A DNA stretch of 64,000 bases from Fervidobacterium_A thailandense (GTDB taxonomy: Bacteria > Thermotogota > Thermotogae > Thermotogales > Fervidobacteriaceae), in assembly GCF_041505935.1 (NCBI RefSeq), contig NZ_CP140110.1; one strand, 5' to 3'. Below, in pieces: positions 33,534 through 42,759 of this stretch (positions within the stretch are counted from its first letter, which is position 1; each line of letters begins with the position of its first letter). Position numbers and translations under genes: made by a program. The notes below the pieces were generated by a model. The model was not told the origin of the DNA and did no database searches. It saw only the letters and a list, made by a program, of their open reading frames with translations.

Positions 33534-35739
33534 AAAAATTGGATTCTTAATATTTCTAGTTATATCATTTTACACGTTCGTGTTCGGGAAAAGTGCCTTA
33601 CTTCTCTATAAGGGATCAGAGCAAGGTTACGGTTACAACATACTTATGAGGTACGTCGCTCCGGAATTCACAAAGCTTGCGGTAAATTACAAAATCCTCG
33701 ACGTCGAGGATTCTAACTTTTCATATGACGATATCAGAAAGTTTGATCTTTTGGTGACCTGTTATTACACACCATCTATGAGGAATGCGAAAGCGTATCT
33801 GAAAGCCCTCTTTGATTTCTTGGTTTACGGTGGAAAGATTCTAATTATCAACAATATCGGTGCTCTAACCGACATATCTGGCATGAACCATCCCACTTTA
33901 AGGGAACTCAACTCTGTATATAATCTCCTTGGTGTTTCGTACACCTACGGCTGGAAGAGAGTCAAGCCAGACAGGATTTCGGTAAATGATGTCTTTTCGT
34001 CCAATGTTCGTTCCGAATTCAAGAGGGAGAGGGATGTCGAACCTTTCAGACGAATTGGGGCATTTGCTGAACCACTTATCCAGGTGTCAGTGCAAGGTGA
34101 GACTTACGAAATGGCATTTATCAGTCCGCAAGGTGGAATGATCAGCTACGGTTATCTTTTCGACGATAACGGAAACCTGACCGTCGACCTGTTCAGAATT
34201 CTAAGTAGACTTATTTATGGTAGCGAAAGTGATTTCAAAGTACTCGTGGTTGGCCCGGATAATTTTCACGTGAGGAAAGCAATGGACTACGCTTGCGTTA
34301 ATTACTTCTGGCTCACCAACATGCCCGAATACATTTCACAGTTCAACGTTGTCATCAATTTTGGTGATTCCTTGGTTCTTGGGAGTGAGCAACTAAACAG
34401 GTATCTTTCAACGGGCGGTACATACGTATTTGTGGGGAGAGGTACAATACGAAAATTTATCAAGGAACTGAAGATTTCAGCTCGTGTGTTTCCCGTTCCA
34501 GAAGGATTGACAATACCAATTGGTGCGAATGTTGGCTTTCAGGAACCACTTCCAGGTTCAGAGGTACTACTCTCCGGAGAGAATGGTGAACCACTCGCTT
34601 GGAGTCTGAGGTTGGGAAGTGGAACGATAGTCTACTATCCGCTGGATTTGATTAACAAAATACGTCGAGGACTATTCGTTCAGACCGTGTTTTCGAGCTT
34701 ACCACTTTACGTCCAGCCAATTATAAACAGCATATCTATTCAACTCGATGACTTTCCGCTGCCGGCGTATAACAGAAAGATAGACATGATAACCAGAGAG
34801 TTTGGGGATATCACGGATAACGATTTCTTTTACAAGATCTGGTGGCCCATGATGAAAAAGCTCGGTAAGGAGCTCGGTCTAAAACTTACCGCTGTTTTCG
34901 TTGCGAGCTACTCAGGCGACACGCGGTGGCCGTACAACTTCCAGGAGTTTGTGAATACTCCGGAGCAAAAGCAGGCTTTGTTGGAACTTCTTTCGGAAGG
35001 GTACGAAATAGCGATCCACGGATATAACCACATTGAGCTCATGAAAGACAAGTGGGATGAAGCGGAACTTGACAACGTACTGCGTATGTTTAAGGTCTTT
35101 CTCAAACAAATCGTTGGTGAACGCTACATTGCTTACTCTTACGTAGCACCGAACAACAAGATAGACGAATTCGGAGTTAAGAAGCTCTTGGAACATTTTC
35201 CAACAATACGGTACATCGGCACCACTTATTTTGATGATACGACAATTTCTGAATTTACAGTGTTTAACGACTCAGCGGTGGTTGTTCCAAGAACTGTGAG
35301 TGGTTACTATCCACTTAACAGGCTCGTATCACTCGCGGTGCTCTCAATAATGAGCCTCGGGGGGTTCCAGTATTACCTGCATCCCGACGATCTCTTTTCC
35401 GAGGACAGAAATCCTGAAAAAAAGACTTGGATGGAAATGTACAACACACTGCGAACCTTTCTGACGATAATTCGGCAATACTATCCGTTTCTTGAAAGTC
35501 ACTTTGCTTCCGAGAGCGGAGAGTTGATTTATCGCTTTTTTACAGAACGTCCGTTTATCAAAGTGAACGGACAACGACTGACAGCCATTTTGCCAATAGG
35601 TTGGCACCTACCAAAGTATTACTTCCTCAGAACGGCCGGGCCGTTCAAACTGAAAGGTGGAAAGGTTATCTACTCATACGGAAATCTCTGGGTTGTGGAA
35701 CAGTTCGAAAACGTAATGGAAGTTGAACTTCTTCGGTAA
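33520..35739 (+). CDS. Exported DUF2194/PelA-like polysaccharide deacetylase-domain protein
   Basis: A 739-residue protein with a signal peptide (about residues 6-22). The N-terminal half looks like an alpha/beta, amidotransferase-like fold (FDLLVTCYYTPS, YGGKILIINNIGA). The C-terminal half resembles a NodB-type deacetylase: Asp pair QLDDFP (D410-D411), HGYNH with His500 and His504, then VAPNN and LHPDD. This combination matches what I recall as DUF2194 and occupies the place of PelA, which deacetylates and trims Pel. It overlaps pelF by 14 nt. The PelA role is inferred; the deacetylase ligand set is visible. Confidence 0.72.
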   Translation: MVNLRKIGFLIFLVISFYTFVFGKSALLLYKGSEQGYGYNILMRYVAPEFTKLAVNYKILDVEDSNFSYDDIRKFDLLVTCYYTPSMRNAKAYLKALFDFLVYGGKILIINNIGALTDISGMNHPTLRELNSVYNLLGVSYTYGWKRVKPDRISVNDVFSSNVRSEFKRERDVEPFRRIGAFAEPLIQVSVQGETYEMAFISPQGGMISYGYLFDDNGNLTVDLFRILSRLIYGSESDFKVLVVGPDNFHVRKAMDYACVNYFWLTNMPEYISQFNVVINFGDSLVLGSEQLNRYLSTGGTYVFVGRGTIRKFIKELKISARVFPVPEGLTIPIGANVGFQEPLPGSEVLLSGENGEPLAWSLRLGSGTIVYYPLDLINKIRRGLFVQTVFSSLPLYVQPIINSISIQLDDFPLPAYNRKIDMITREFGDITDNDFFYKIWWPMMKKLGKELGLKLTAVFVASYSGDTRWPYNFQEFVNTPEQKQALLELLSEGYEIAIHGYNHIELMKDKWDEAELDNVLRMFKVFLKQIVGERYIAYSYVAPNNKIDEFGVKKLLEHFPTIRYIGTTYFDDTTISEFTVFNDSAVVVPRTVSGYYPLNRLVSLAVLSIMSLGGFQYYLHPDDLFSEDRNPEKKTWMEMYNTLRTFLTIIRQYYPFLESHFASESGELIYRFFTERPFIKVNGQRLTAILPIGWHLPKYYFLRTAGPFKLKGGKVIYSYGNLWVVEQFENVMEVELLR

Positions 35740-35778
35740 AAGGAAAATTTTGCGGTTTGAAAGCGGGGAGGGTAATTT

Positions 35779-37167
35779 CTGGCTGGTATAGGGTTCGAAC
35801 TGAACAAACTTCTGAGGAGAAACTCTTTTTTCTCCGACATCTACGCAGTCTTTTACTCAGCTAATGTAGCTGCCGGACCTTGGTTAATGTCCTCGGTGAC
35901 GTTGATTCTTTTACAAATCCTTCTCCCAAAGGGAAGATCTGAATTCACGATATCAGCACTCATATACACGTTCATATTTTCCACAATAATCTACGGAGGT
36001 TTCTCAACGTCCGTCACGAGATACTTATCTGATTTGATATACCGAAAGGAATACGGTAAGATCTACCTTTTCTACAAAGACACCATCGTATACGCAGCAA
36101 GTTTCAGCAGCTTGTTTGTGATTCTATTTTGGGTAATCAACCATCCTTTAAATCTTGTTAAACTTCTACTATTTCTACAATCCATGATTTTGCTCACCGT
36201 CATCTGGGTTCAGTTGACCTTTGTAACATCGATTAGAAAATTTTCGCCGGTGATAGTCGCTTTTCTAAGCGGGAGTCTTCTGAGTTTAATGTTTTGCACT
36301 GCCTGGAACAAATTCAGCGAAGCACTGGGATACTTCGGATACAACCTGGGACTTATGATAATTGGCACGGTGCTTCAATTCAGTATCAAGAAGTTCCTTT
36401 CAACTACCAACAGCGAGCAGCGTGAGAGTTTATTCGTAAAAGCAATCAAAGTTTATCCGAAGCAAGCAATCACCGGATTTCTCGTCTATCTTGCCGCCTG
36501 GGTTGATGATTTCATCGCTTGGTATCATTTCAGGTACAGTCCTGCTAAGGGATTCGTTTTTGCTCCCGAATACGACCTGCCAATGTTCTTCTCTTACCTA
36601 TTCATAATACCTACGATGATTCTTTTTGTGCTAAATTTGGAAACGGAATTCTACGAGAGCTATCGCGTCTTTTACCGCTCTATCGAGGAAAACAGGCCAC
36701 TGAGGTATATAAACATCGCAAGATCAACTATGGACAACAATCTTTGGGCATCCACAAAAATAGTCATGTCCGTTCAAGTGTCGTTCACTATAGCAGGACT
36801 TGTAACCTCGAATTACGTATCTAAGCTTCTCGGATTCTCGGAATACTCAAGCACCGCACTAAGATTCGGGCTGATTGGCGCGGCTGCAAACGGCCTTTTT
36901 CTTTATTTTGCGTTGATATCCTACTATTACGATTTGCCAGACATTCCTCTTTTCGGTTCACTCATCGCTTTTAGCATCAACCTTGGAACTTCGCCATTTC
37001 TTTTAAAAAGACTTCCCGGCTTTGGTTTCGCCGCAGCGTTTGTTATCTCTACGATTTTTATCTACAGGCGCTTTAAGAAGGTTTACGACGATATCCTCCG
37101 TTTCGAATTCAACCGCACTAAACTGAATTTACCAAAGAGAGAGGTAATTGTGCATGAAAATCGTTAG
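35779..37167 (+). CDS. pelG: PelG-like polytopic membrane protein, apparent CTG start
   Basis: A 462-residue integral membrane protein of the PelG family (MOP flippase-like), which with PelD, E and F exports Pel across the inner membrane. The family N-terminus, here AGIGFELNKLLRRNSFF, is encoded from 35782 on. The frame has a TAA at 35773-35775 and no ATG, GTG or TTG until 35887. A CTG at 35779 stands 6 nt after GGAGGG (35767-35772), so CTG is the apparent start. A start at 35887 would lose 36 conserved residues. It has at least ten hydrophobic segments, and pelD overlaps its end. Confidence 0.85.
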   Translation: MAGIGFELNKLLRRNSFFSDIYAVFYSANVAAGPWLMSSVTLILLQILLPKGRSEFTISALIYTFIFSTIIYGGFSTSVTRYLSDLIYRKEYGKIYLFYKDTIVYAASFSSLFVILFWVINHPLNLVKLLLFLQSMILLTVIWVQLTFVTSIRKFSPVIVAFLSGSLLSLMFCTAWNKFSEALGYFGYNLGLMIIGTVLQFSIKKFLSTTNSEQRESLFVKAIKVYPKQAITGFLVYLAAWVDDFIAWYHFRYSPAKGFVFAPEYDLPMFFSYLFIIPTMILFVLNLETEFYESYRVFYRSIEENRPLRYINIARSTMDNNLWASTKIVMSVQVSFTIAGLVTSNYVSKLLGFSEYSSTALRFGLIGAAANGLFLYFALISYYYDLPDIPLFGSLIAFSINLGTSPFLLKRLPGFGFAAAFVISTIFIYRRFKKVYDDILRFEFNRTKLNLPKREVIVHENR

Positions 37168-38452
37168 AGAATCCAAAAGAATGTATAGTTTAAAAAGGAA
37201 GACAGGCAACAAGAAGAGTTTCTTAGAATTACCAAGTCTCTTTGCAACACGTAGTGGAACAAGCCTGTCCCAGAGTCTGAAGAACTTAAGGTACGTACTT
37301 GAGTATGTCATATTTGTCTTTGTAATACTCCTTCTTACATGGATTGGACGATTGCCCGCGAACTATTCGGTTCTGCTGCTAATCTTAGGATTATTTCTCT
37401 GGGCTGTTCGTTACGGACTTGCCTTGTATGTGTTCGGTTTAATCGTGACGGAGATAATTTTGTTGACGCGTTCGTTCAACAGTATTTTCGAATATAGGTT
37501 CAGTTTTGAGTCCATCTCATTGATACTGGTGATCGGTGGTCTGCCGTTGGGGATTGTAGGCGAGATATTTCGAAAAAGAATCAAAACTTTGGAAAACGAG
37601 AAATCAAGACTTCAAAGCGATCTTGAGAGGCTCTACGAAGATTCGTTAACCTTGAAAAGTGTTGTCGAACAACTCCAAATGAGAATATACTTTGAAGGCG
37701 AAGGACTAATCGTTTTACTAGAAAGACTGAAGGAACTTGAAGTTTTTGACGTTGATGAAATAATTACGAGAGCTATCGAAATGATCGCTGAATTTTTCGG
37801 TCTGAGTAATTTGCACTTCTACAAGATGGAACGTGACTTCTTAAGGTACGTTGCCGGTATTGGCAAGAAAATTCTTCCAAATGCGTTCGAATTAAGCAAA
37901 AGTAAAGTTATCGAGATGGCAACTCGTAGAGGTAGTTGTACAATCACCGACGTGTTAATGGAAGGCACTTTGACAGAAACCTATGAACCGTGGTTTGCAG
38001 TATCAGTTGGGGAACGTGAACGAGTGTTTGGGGTGTTAGTTTCTGAAGAAATCGAGCCGACCAAGTTTTCTCAGGTACTCGTTAGATACATACACTCCAT
38101 CGCGAGTTGGTTGTACGCCAACATCAGAGTCGTGGCCGAGCAAGAGAAATTCATGGAGGAAAGATTCAAAAACATTGACGGAACATGGAAAGAAGAATAC
38201 TACGAGTACAAGAAGCGAATCATGGAGAAGAGATTAGAACGATTCGGTGTGCCTTACAGGGAAGTTTGCCTGGAGTACAACGCTACCCTCCACGAATCAA
38301 TCCTCGGTGAGCTTCGCAAAAGCGATGTAGCTTGCGCTATAAGGTTTGGTGATAAGGTCCGCCTGAAGGTACTCCTGGCCGTTTGTGACGATTCTGGAAA
38401 GGAAAGATTTTTGGAGAGGTTGAAGCGGAAATATGAAATCCGAGTTTGCTGA
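37154..38452 (+). CDS. PelD-like membrane GAF/degenerate-GGDEF protein
   Basis: A 432-residue protein with PelD architecture: four N-terminal transmembrane helices (about residues 45-145), a coiled coil (about 148-185), a GAF domain (about 195-335) and a remnant GGDEF domain. The GGDEF signature is replaced by a sequence like RFGDKVRLKV, so it is not a cyclase. An RxxD motif, R388-K-S-D391, sits at about the position of the c-di-GMP inhibitory site that PelD uses to sense c-di-GMP. The ATG at 37154 lies inside the end of pelG. Gene order and architecture both support PelD; sequence identity appears low. Confidence 0.72.
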   Translation: MKIVRESKRMYSLKRKTGNKKSFLELPSLFATRSGTSLSQSLKNLRYVLEYVIFVFVILLLTWIGRLPANYSVLLLILGLFLWAVRYGLALYVFGLIVTEIILLTRSFNSIFEYRFSFESISLILVIGGLPLGIVGEIFRKRIKTLENEKSRLQSDLERLYEDSLTLKSVVEQLQMRIYFEGEGLIVLLERLKELEVFDVDEIITRAIEMIAEFFGLSNLHFYKMERDFLRYVAGIGKKILPNAFELSKSKVIEMATRRGSCTITDVLMEGTLTETYEPWFAVSVGERERVFGVLVSEEIEPTKFSQVLVRYIHSIASWLYANIRVVAEQEKFMEERFKNIDGTWKEEYYEYKKRIMEKRLERFGVPYREVCLEYNATLHESILGELRKSDVACAIRFGDKVRLKVLLAVCDDSGKERFLERLKRKYEIRVC

Positions 38453-39308
38453 GCGAAGAATTTTGCTTACGCTTCTTGACTTTGGAAATCTGTTGATCGT
38501 CCTTTTGAATTTCACACTAATATTTCTGACTTCGAAGTTCGGAGTTCTGAACATACTGCTCTACGCTACCTCGGTGTTAATGTTCGCTCTAACAAGACAC
38601 TCAATCGCCGAAGGATTACTCTTTGCGATGTTTTATCCATTCTCTACGATATTACTCGTTAGAACGAAAGAAGCGGAGATAGAAGATTACTTCTCGGTTC
38701 CCATTCCGGAACAGAAAGACGTGAAATTCGAAGATTCAATTATTAATTCCCTCCCAATTAAAGCGTTGCTCGTTGTCGGAAGTGTGAACGAAAAAAAGTT
38801 AATAGCAAAGAACCTTGCAAAGTTCGTTATCCACGGCATAAGGATAGAGGAAAACATGAAATACCTTGAAACTTTACTCAGAGATCCCCATTTGGACGTT
38901 GTACTCTACGCGAGCCAAGCTATGGAAGATATCGAGAACTATTTCGAAGAGAAAATCGCACGACTCAGAAACACGCGCTCTTCGGAGTTTTGCCTATCGT
39001 TGTATTATTACCTCAGAACGGGCATCCCAAAGGGCTTGCTAAGACAAAGGCTCGAGGAAATATTACTTAACAATCTTAAAAATTCGTGTCCAAAAACTTG
39101 GCAATACTATGAGATGATGTTCTACTTAACCAAAGACGAAGAGTACCTACTTTCTGGGTACAAGAAATTTGGGCATTTGTGGATGCTTAGGAGGTACATC
39201 CTCGAGAAGATACGCAAACGAGAGTACGAAAGTGTGCGCGAGTTGATCAGAACTTGTAGAGAGCTCAGTGAAAAGGATCTTAGAAAGTTTTTAAGCGAAA
39301 ACGATTGA
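38433..39308 (+). CDS. PelE-like membrane protein with helical repeat tail
   Basis: A 291-residue protein with two to three N-terminal transmembrane segments (about residues 10-75), then an alpha-helical cytoplasmic part (AKNLAKFVIHG, VVLYASQAMEDIENYFEEKI, LWMLRRYILEKI) that looks like TPR/HEAT-type repeats. PelE has exactly this layout, and the gene directly follows the PelD-like gene with a 20-nt overlap. I do not recognise it by sequence alone; the name rests on position and topology. Confidence 0.6.
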   Translation: MKSEFAERRILLTLLDFGNLLIVLLNFTLIFLTSKFGVLNILLYATSVLMFALTRHSIAEGLLFAMFYPFSTILLVRTKEAEIEDYFSVPIPEQKDVKFEDSIINSLPIKALLVVGSVNEKKLIAKNLAKFVIHGIRIEENMKYLETLLRDPHLDVVLYASQAMEDIENYFEEKIARLRNTRSSEFCLSLYYYLRTGIPKGLLRQRLEEILLNNLKNSCPKTWQYYEMMFYLTKDEEYLLSGYKKFGHLWMLRRYILEKIRKREYESVRELIRTCRELSEKDLRKFLSEND

Positions 39309-39337
39309 AAACACATTAGAGTTTTGCGATTTTGTCA

Positions 39338-39346
39338 TGCTATAAT
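39338..39346 (+). promoter_or_regulatory. Extended -10 promoter for the 5'-nucleotidase gene
   Basis: TGC followed by TATAAT (39341-39346) lies 49 nt upstream of the ATG at 39395. The -35 is weak. Confidence 0.5.
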
Positions 39347-39394
39347 CTGGATGGGGTAACGAAGCTTTAAACACAAACTGCAGGAGGTGAAAGC

Positions 39395-40924
39395 ATGAAA
39401 AGGTATTCTGTCCTACTTCTTGTTCTTTTGTTAACGGTACTCTCGTTGGCAGTTAGGATTACCGTTTTCCACATCAACGACACGCATGGCAGAGCGTGGC
39501 CTTTTACGGATTCGGCAGGTAACATTATCGGAGGATTCGCGACGATCGCCACAATGATCGACGCTGAGAGGAAAGTAAACCCCAACGTCCTGTTCCTACA
39601 CGCAGGCGACCTTAACACTGGTGTGCCCGAATCCGACCTTTTGAATGCCCTACCGGACATCTTCGCACTCAACCGAATGAACTTGGATGCGATGGCTGTT
39701 GGAAACCATGAGTTCGACAAAAAGCGTGATGTGTTGCTAAAGCAGATGGCATGGGCTAAGTTCCCCTTCCTCAGTGCAAACATATACAAGGATGGCAAGC
39801 CATTCTTCACACCTTACATCATCAAAGAACTCGGTGGTGTCAAAATTGCCATAGTTGGATTCACCACCGAACATACGCGTATTCTCGAGGGACCGAACAG
39901 CGAAGATCTGGAATTCAAGAACGTGATCGATGTTGCCAAGAACTTGATACCGGAATTGAGGAAACAAGCTCAGGTTGTAATAGCACTGACGCATCTTGGT
40001 GTGGGGCAAGGTTACTCCGACTTGTACACAACAGCCGATCAATTGGCGAAAGAAGTTTCGGGAATCGATTTAATAATCGACGGGCACAGCCACACGAATA
40101 TGGATAAACCTTTAGTTGTAAACGGTGTCCCAATAGTTCAAGCGTTCGAATGGGGTAAGGTTTTGGGAAGGGCGGATATAGAAGTCGAGGCAGGTAAGGT
40201 AACAAAGATCACATGGCAAGCAATCCCCGTTGTGCAATCAAGGGTTGTAGGCAAAGACGCTGCTGGGAAAAACATCTATCAGGTTGTAACGAAAGAGGCT
40301 GTGTACGTTAAAACACCTCTTGATTACTTCAGAAAACTCGGAGGCGCAAAACTCGATACAGTCATTGGTGTGACGGAAATTTTCCTTGATGGTGAAAGGG
40401 CGAACGTACGCTCCAAAACAACAAACCTTGCCAACCTAATAACGGACTCTATGCTGTGGAAGACAGGAGCTGACTTGGCTTTGACAAACGGTGGTGGAAT
40501 TCGCGCATCAATCAAGCCTGGTAACATTACAATAAGAGACGTGCTCACAGTTTTGCCGTTTGGTAATACACTGTACGTCTTGGAAATGAAAGGGTCTGAC
40601 CTCATCAAAGTATTCGAATACGCCGCGAGTGTTCCTGCAGGCCAGGGTGCGTTCTTGCAGGTTGCAGGTTGTACTTACAAAAGCGAAGGTGGTAAACTCG
40701 TCGAGGTACTTGTCGGTGGCAAGCCAATCGATCCAGAAAAAGTCTACAAAGTTGTTACTAACGATTACATGGCAGCCGGTGGAGATGGCTATTCGATGTT
40801 CAAAGGCCAGAAGGGATACAACACGTACTTCGTGATGGCGGATGTTGTTGTTGAATACATCCAACAGGTCCTAAAAGGACGAATAACATCGTATGATGAC
40901 AAACCGAGAGTGGAACGAAAATAA
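39395..40924 (+). CDS. Secreted 5'-nucleotidase/2',3'-cyclic phosphodiesterase family protein
   Basis: A 509-residue extracytoplasmic phosphoesterase of the UshA type that salvages nucleotides. It has a signal peptide (residues 1-19), the metal-binding motifs FHINDTHGR, LHAGDLNTG, VGNHEFD and DGHSHT in the calcineurin-like domain, and the substrate-binding C-terminal domain with TNGGGIRASI and NDYMAAGGDGYSMF. GGAGGTG precedes the ATG. It converges on a uridine kinase gene, which fits nucleoside salvage. The exact nucleotide preference is unknown. Confidence 0.92.
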   Translation: MKRYSVLLLVLLLTVLSLAVRITVFHINDTHGRAWPFTDSAGNIIGGFATIATMIDAERKVNPNVLFLHAGDLNTGVPESDLLNALPDIFALNRMNLDAMAVGNHEFDKKRDVLLKQMAWAKFPFLSANIYKDGKPFFTPYIIKELGGVKIAIVGFTTEHTRILEGPNSEDLEFKNVIDVAKNLIPELRKQAQVVIALTHLGVGQGYSDLYTTADQLAKEVSGIDLIIDGHSHTNMDKPLVVNGVPIVQAFEWGKVLGRADIEVEAGKVTKITWQAIPVVQSRVVGKDAAGKNIYQVVTKEAVYVKTPLDYFRKLGGAKLDTVIGVTEIFLDGERANVRSKTTNLANLITDSMLWKTGADLALTNGGGIRASIKPGNITIRDVLTVLPFGNTLYVLEMKGSDLIKVFEYAASVPAGQGAFLQVAGCTYKSEGGKLVEVLVGGKPIDPEKVYKVVTNDYMAAGGDGYSMFKGQKGYNTYFVMADVVVEYIQQVLKGRITSYDDKPRVERK

Positions 40925-40944
40925 TGCGAATAACGAGTATACAA

Positions 40945-40980
40945 AAAATGCAGGGGAATTCTCCCCTGCATTTTCATTTT
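40945..40980. terminator. Bidirectional terminator between the nucleotidase gene and udk
   Basis: A 13-bp perfect stem (40945-40957 with 40962-40974) with loop ATTC has T-rich tails on both strands, serving both convergent genes. Confidence 0.85.
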
Positions 40981-41602
40981 AGGACGAGCTGGTCAGGCTT
41001 TGGATGAACTCAACCACTACACTGATTGCCTTCTCATTGTACCCCCCTCGCGGGATTATTATATCCGCGTGTTTCTTTGTTGGTTCAACGTACGCATCGT
41101 GCATAGGCTTAACCGTTGAGAGGTACTGCTCGATAACAGATTCTATCGTCCTTCCACGTTCAAAGATATCCCTTTGCAATCGACGTATGAATCTTTCATC
41201 GCTTTCTGTATCGACGAAAATCTTCAAGTCAGCCAAGGCACGTAATTCATCGTAATAGAGCGCAAATATTCCCTCTATTAAAAGAATGGGTTTTGGGTAG
41301 ATTTTCGTCGTTGTACCCGTTCGTGTGTACTGAGCAAAATCGTACTCAGGAAGGTCTATGGGTCTACCGGAAAGGAGCTCCTTAACGTGCTTTACAATCA
41401 ACGTATGCTCGATCATATCCGGGTGGTCGTAGTTGTACTTTCTCCGCTCCTCAAGGGGAACGTGCGACATATCCTTATAATAGTTATCCAAAGGTAACAT
41501 CACACACTTTTCGTTACCCAGTTCCTCCATTATTTTCCTAGCCACCGTGGTTTTCCCCGAACCGGTTCCACCACCTATGAGCACTATGTACAAGTTTTTC
41601 AC
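40979..41602 (-). CDS. udk: Uridine kinase
   Basis: A 207-residue P-loop kinase that phosphorylates uridine and cytidine. The Walker A is GGGTGSGKTT (residues 10-19), followed by LPLDNYYKDMSHV and YNYDHPDMIE with its substrate-binding Asp/His, and the lid RRLQRDIFERGR. The length is normal. It lies 17 nt after the ROK gene, so it may be the last gene of the treT-ROK transcript. Confidence 0.93.
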   Translation of the reverse strand: MKNLYIVLIGGGTGSGKTTVARKIMEELGNEKCVMLPLDNYYKDMSHVPLEERRKYNYDHPDMIEHTLIVKHVKELLSGRPIDLPEYDFAQYTRTGTTTKIYPKPILLIEGIFALYYDELRALADLKIFVDTESDERFIRRLQRDIFERGRTIESVIEQYLSTVKPMHDAYVEPTKKHADIIIPRGGYNEKAISVVVEFIQSLTSSS

Positions 41603-41619
41603 CCCGCTTTATAGTGTCA

Positions 41620-42759
41620 TCACTTTGCAAAACGTGTTTTTACCAGCACTATTGCCGCTTCCAACGATACTCCACGTTCCACAGCATCATTTACAGTACC
41701 GTGCCGAAGCTTTACAAAATCCCTACCAAACCTTTCACGAACCCTTGCTTGGAGTTTGCTGCTAAAATGTTCAGAAACCCCTTCGCCGTAAAGCGTTATT
41801 TCGTCTACTCCAAGAAGGATCGCCGTGTTGCCAATGAACATTGACAGGTAATCAAAAATTTGCTCATGCAGTTGATCGTATTTCTTCAAATTAGACTTGT
41901 ACATCGACCTGACAGCTCTCAATTCGTCAACAAATCGTTCTTCATTCTCAATGAACTCAACGAAGGAAATTTCCCGTTTTAGGTAATTCTTTACGGCCAC
42001 ATAATCGCTGGCAACCGTTTCCAAACAACCTACGTTACCACAGTAACATTTTTCGTTGCCTCCAGCGTACAAGTGTCCAAACGGTATGTTTTTAAACTCG
42101 TCCCTGGTGAACAATGCGTGATGTTCGTAATAACACGCTCCGAGCCCCGTTCCGTAGTTTAAAACGAAAACCCTGTCCTTTCCCGTTGTCTTTGATTCGT
42201 ACGCCGCGATAGCCTCTACGTCAGAAATGACAACGTAAGGTACGCCTCTGGACTTGAGTCTCAATCCCCTAACCGGATCGTACCCGTCAAGTTTCAGGAT
42301 CTTTGAATGAACTTTCTCATCCATCACCAAACCTGAAAATGCTATTCCCAGTGCATCGTAATCGTAGAACTTTTCCAAGATAGATAAAAGTAACTCGTTA
42401 ATCACCTCACTGGAAAGGTGTTCACCTCTTACACGCTGAACGTAGCTTTCCTGCTCTTCACCGTGACCGTTATACACAACGGCCCGAATTTTTTCCCTGC
42501 CGACGGCGATGGAGAGGATTCGCCAGGCGTTTTTGGAGATCATTAAGAATTGAGGAGGCTTCCCAACACCGGAAGTCTCCTCTTCTATATCAAGATAGTC
42601 CTTCAGTTTGTCTATCAAATAAGTCATGGTGGAGGGAGTAACGTCCAATAACTCTTCGAGTTCCTTTCTTTTAATCCTCTTCCTTCTTAGGATGTGTAAA
42701 AGTAACTTTGCCTCGTTCTTCAACTGGATGTCTCCCTCCTTATTAATTGATGTTGTCAA
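41620..42759 (-). CDS. ROK-family transcriptional regulator
   Basis: A 379-residue repressor with an N-terminal winged helix-turn-helix (about residues 12-70, RKELEELLDVTPSTMTYLID) and a ROK sugar-binding domain. The zinc motif CYCGNVGCLE is complete. The kinase ATP motif of ROK hexokinases is not conserved (ILSIAVGREKIRAVV), as usual for regulators. Its start overlaps the treT stop (ATGA at 42756-42759). It probably controls treT and the divergent sugar importer through the inverted repeats found between them. Confidence 0.88.
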   Translation of the reverse strand: MTTSINKEGDIQLKNEAKLLLHILRRKRIKRKELEELLDVTPSTMTYLIDKLKDYLDIEEETSGVGKPPQFLMISKNAWRILSIAVGREKIRAVVYNGHGEEQESYVQRVRGEHLSSEVINELLLSILEKFYDYDALGIAFSGLVMDEKVHSKILKLDGYDPVRGLRLKSRGVPYVVISDVEAIAAYESKTTGKDRVFVLNYGTGLGACYYEHHALFTRDEFKNIPFGHLYAGGNEKCYCGNVGCLETVASDYVAVKNYLKREISFVEFIENEERFVDELRAVRSMYKSNLKKYDQLHEQIFDYLSMFIGNTAILLGVDEITLYGEGVSEHFSSKLQARVRERFGRDFVKLRHGTVNDAVERGVSLEAAIVLVKTRFAK

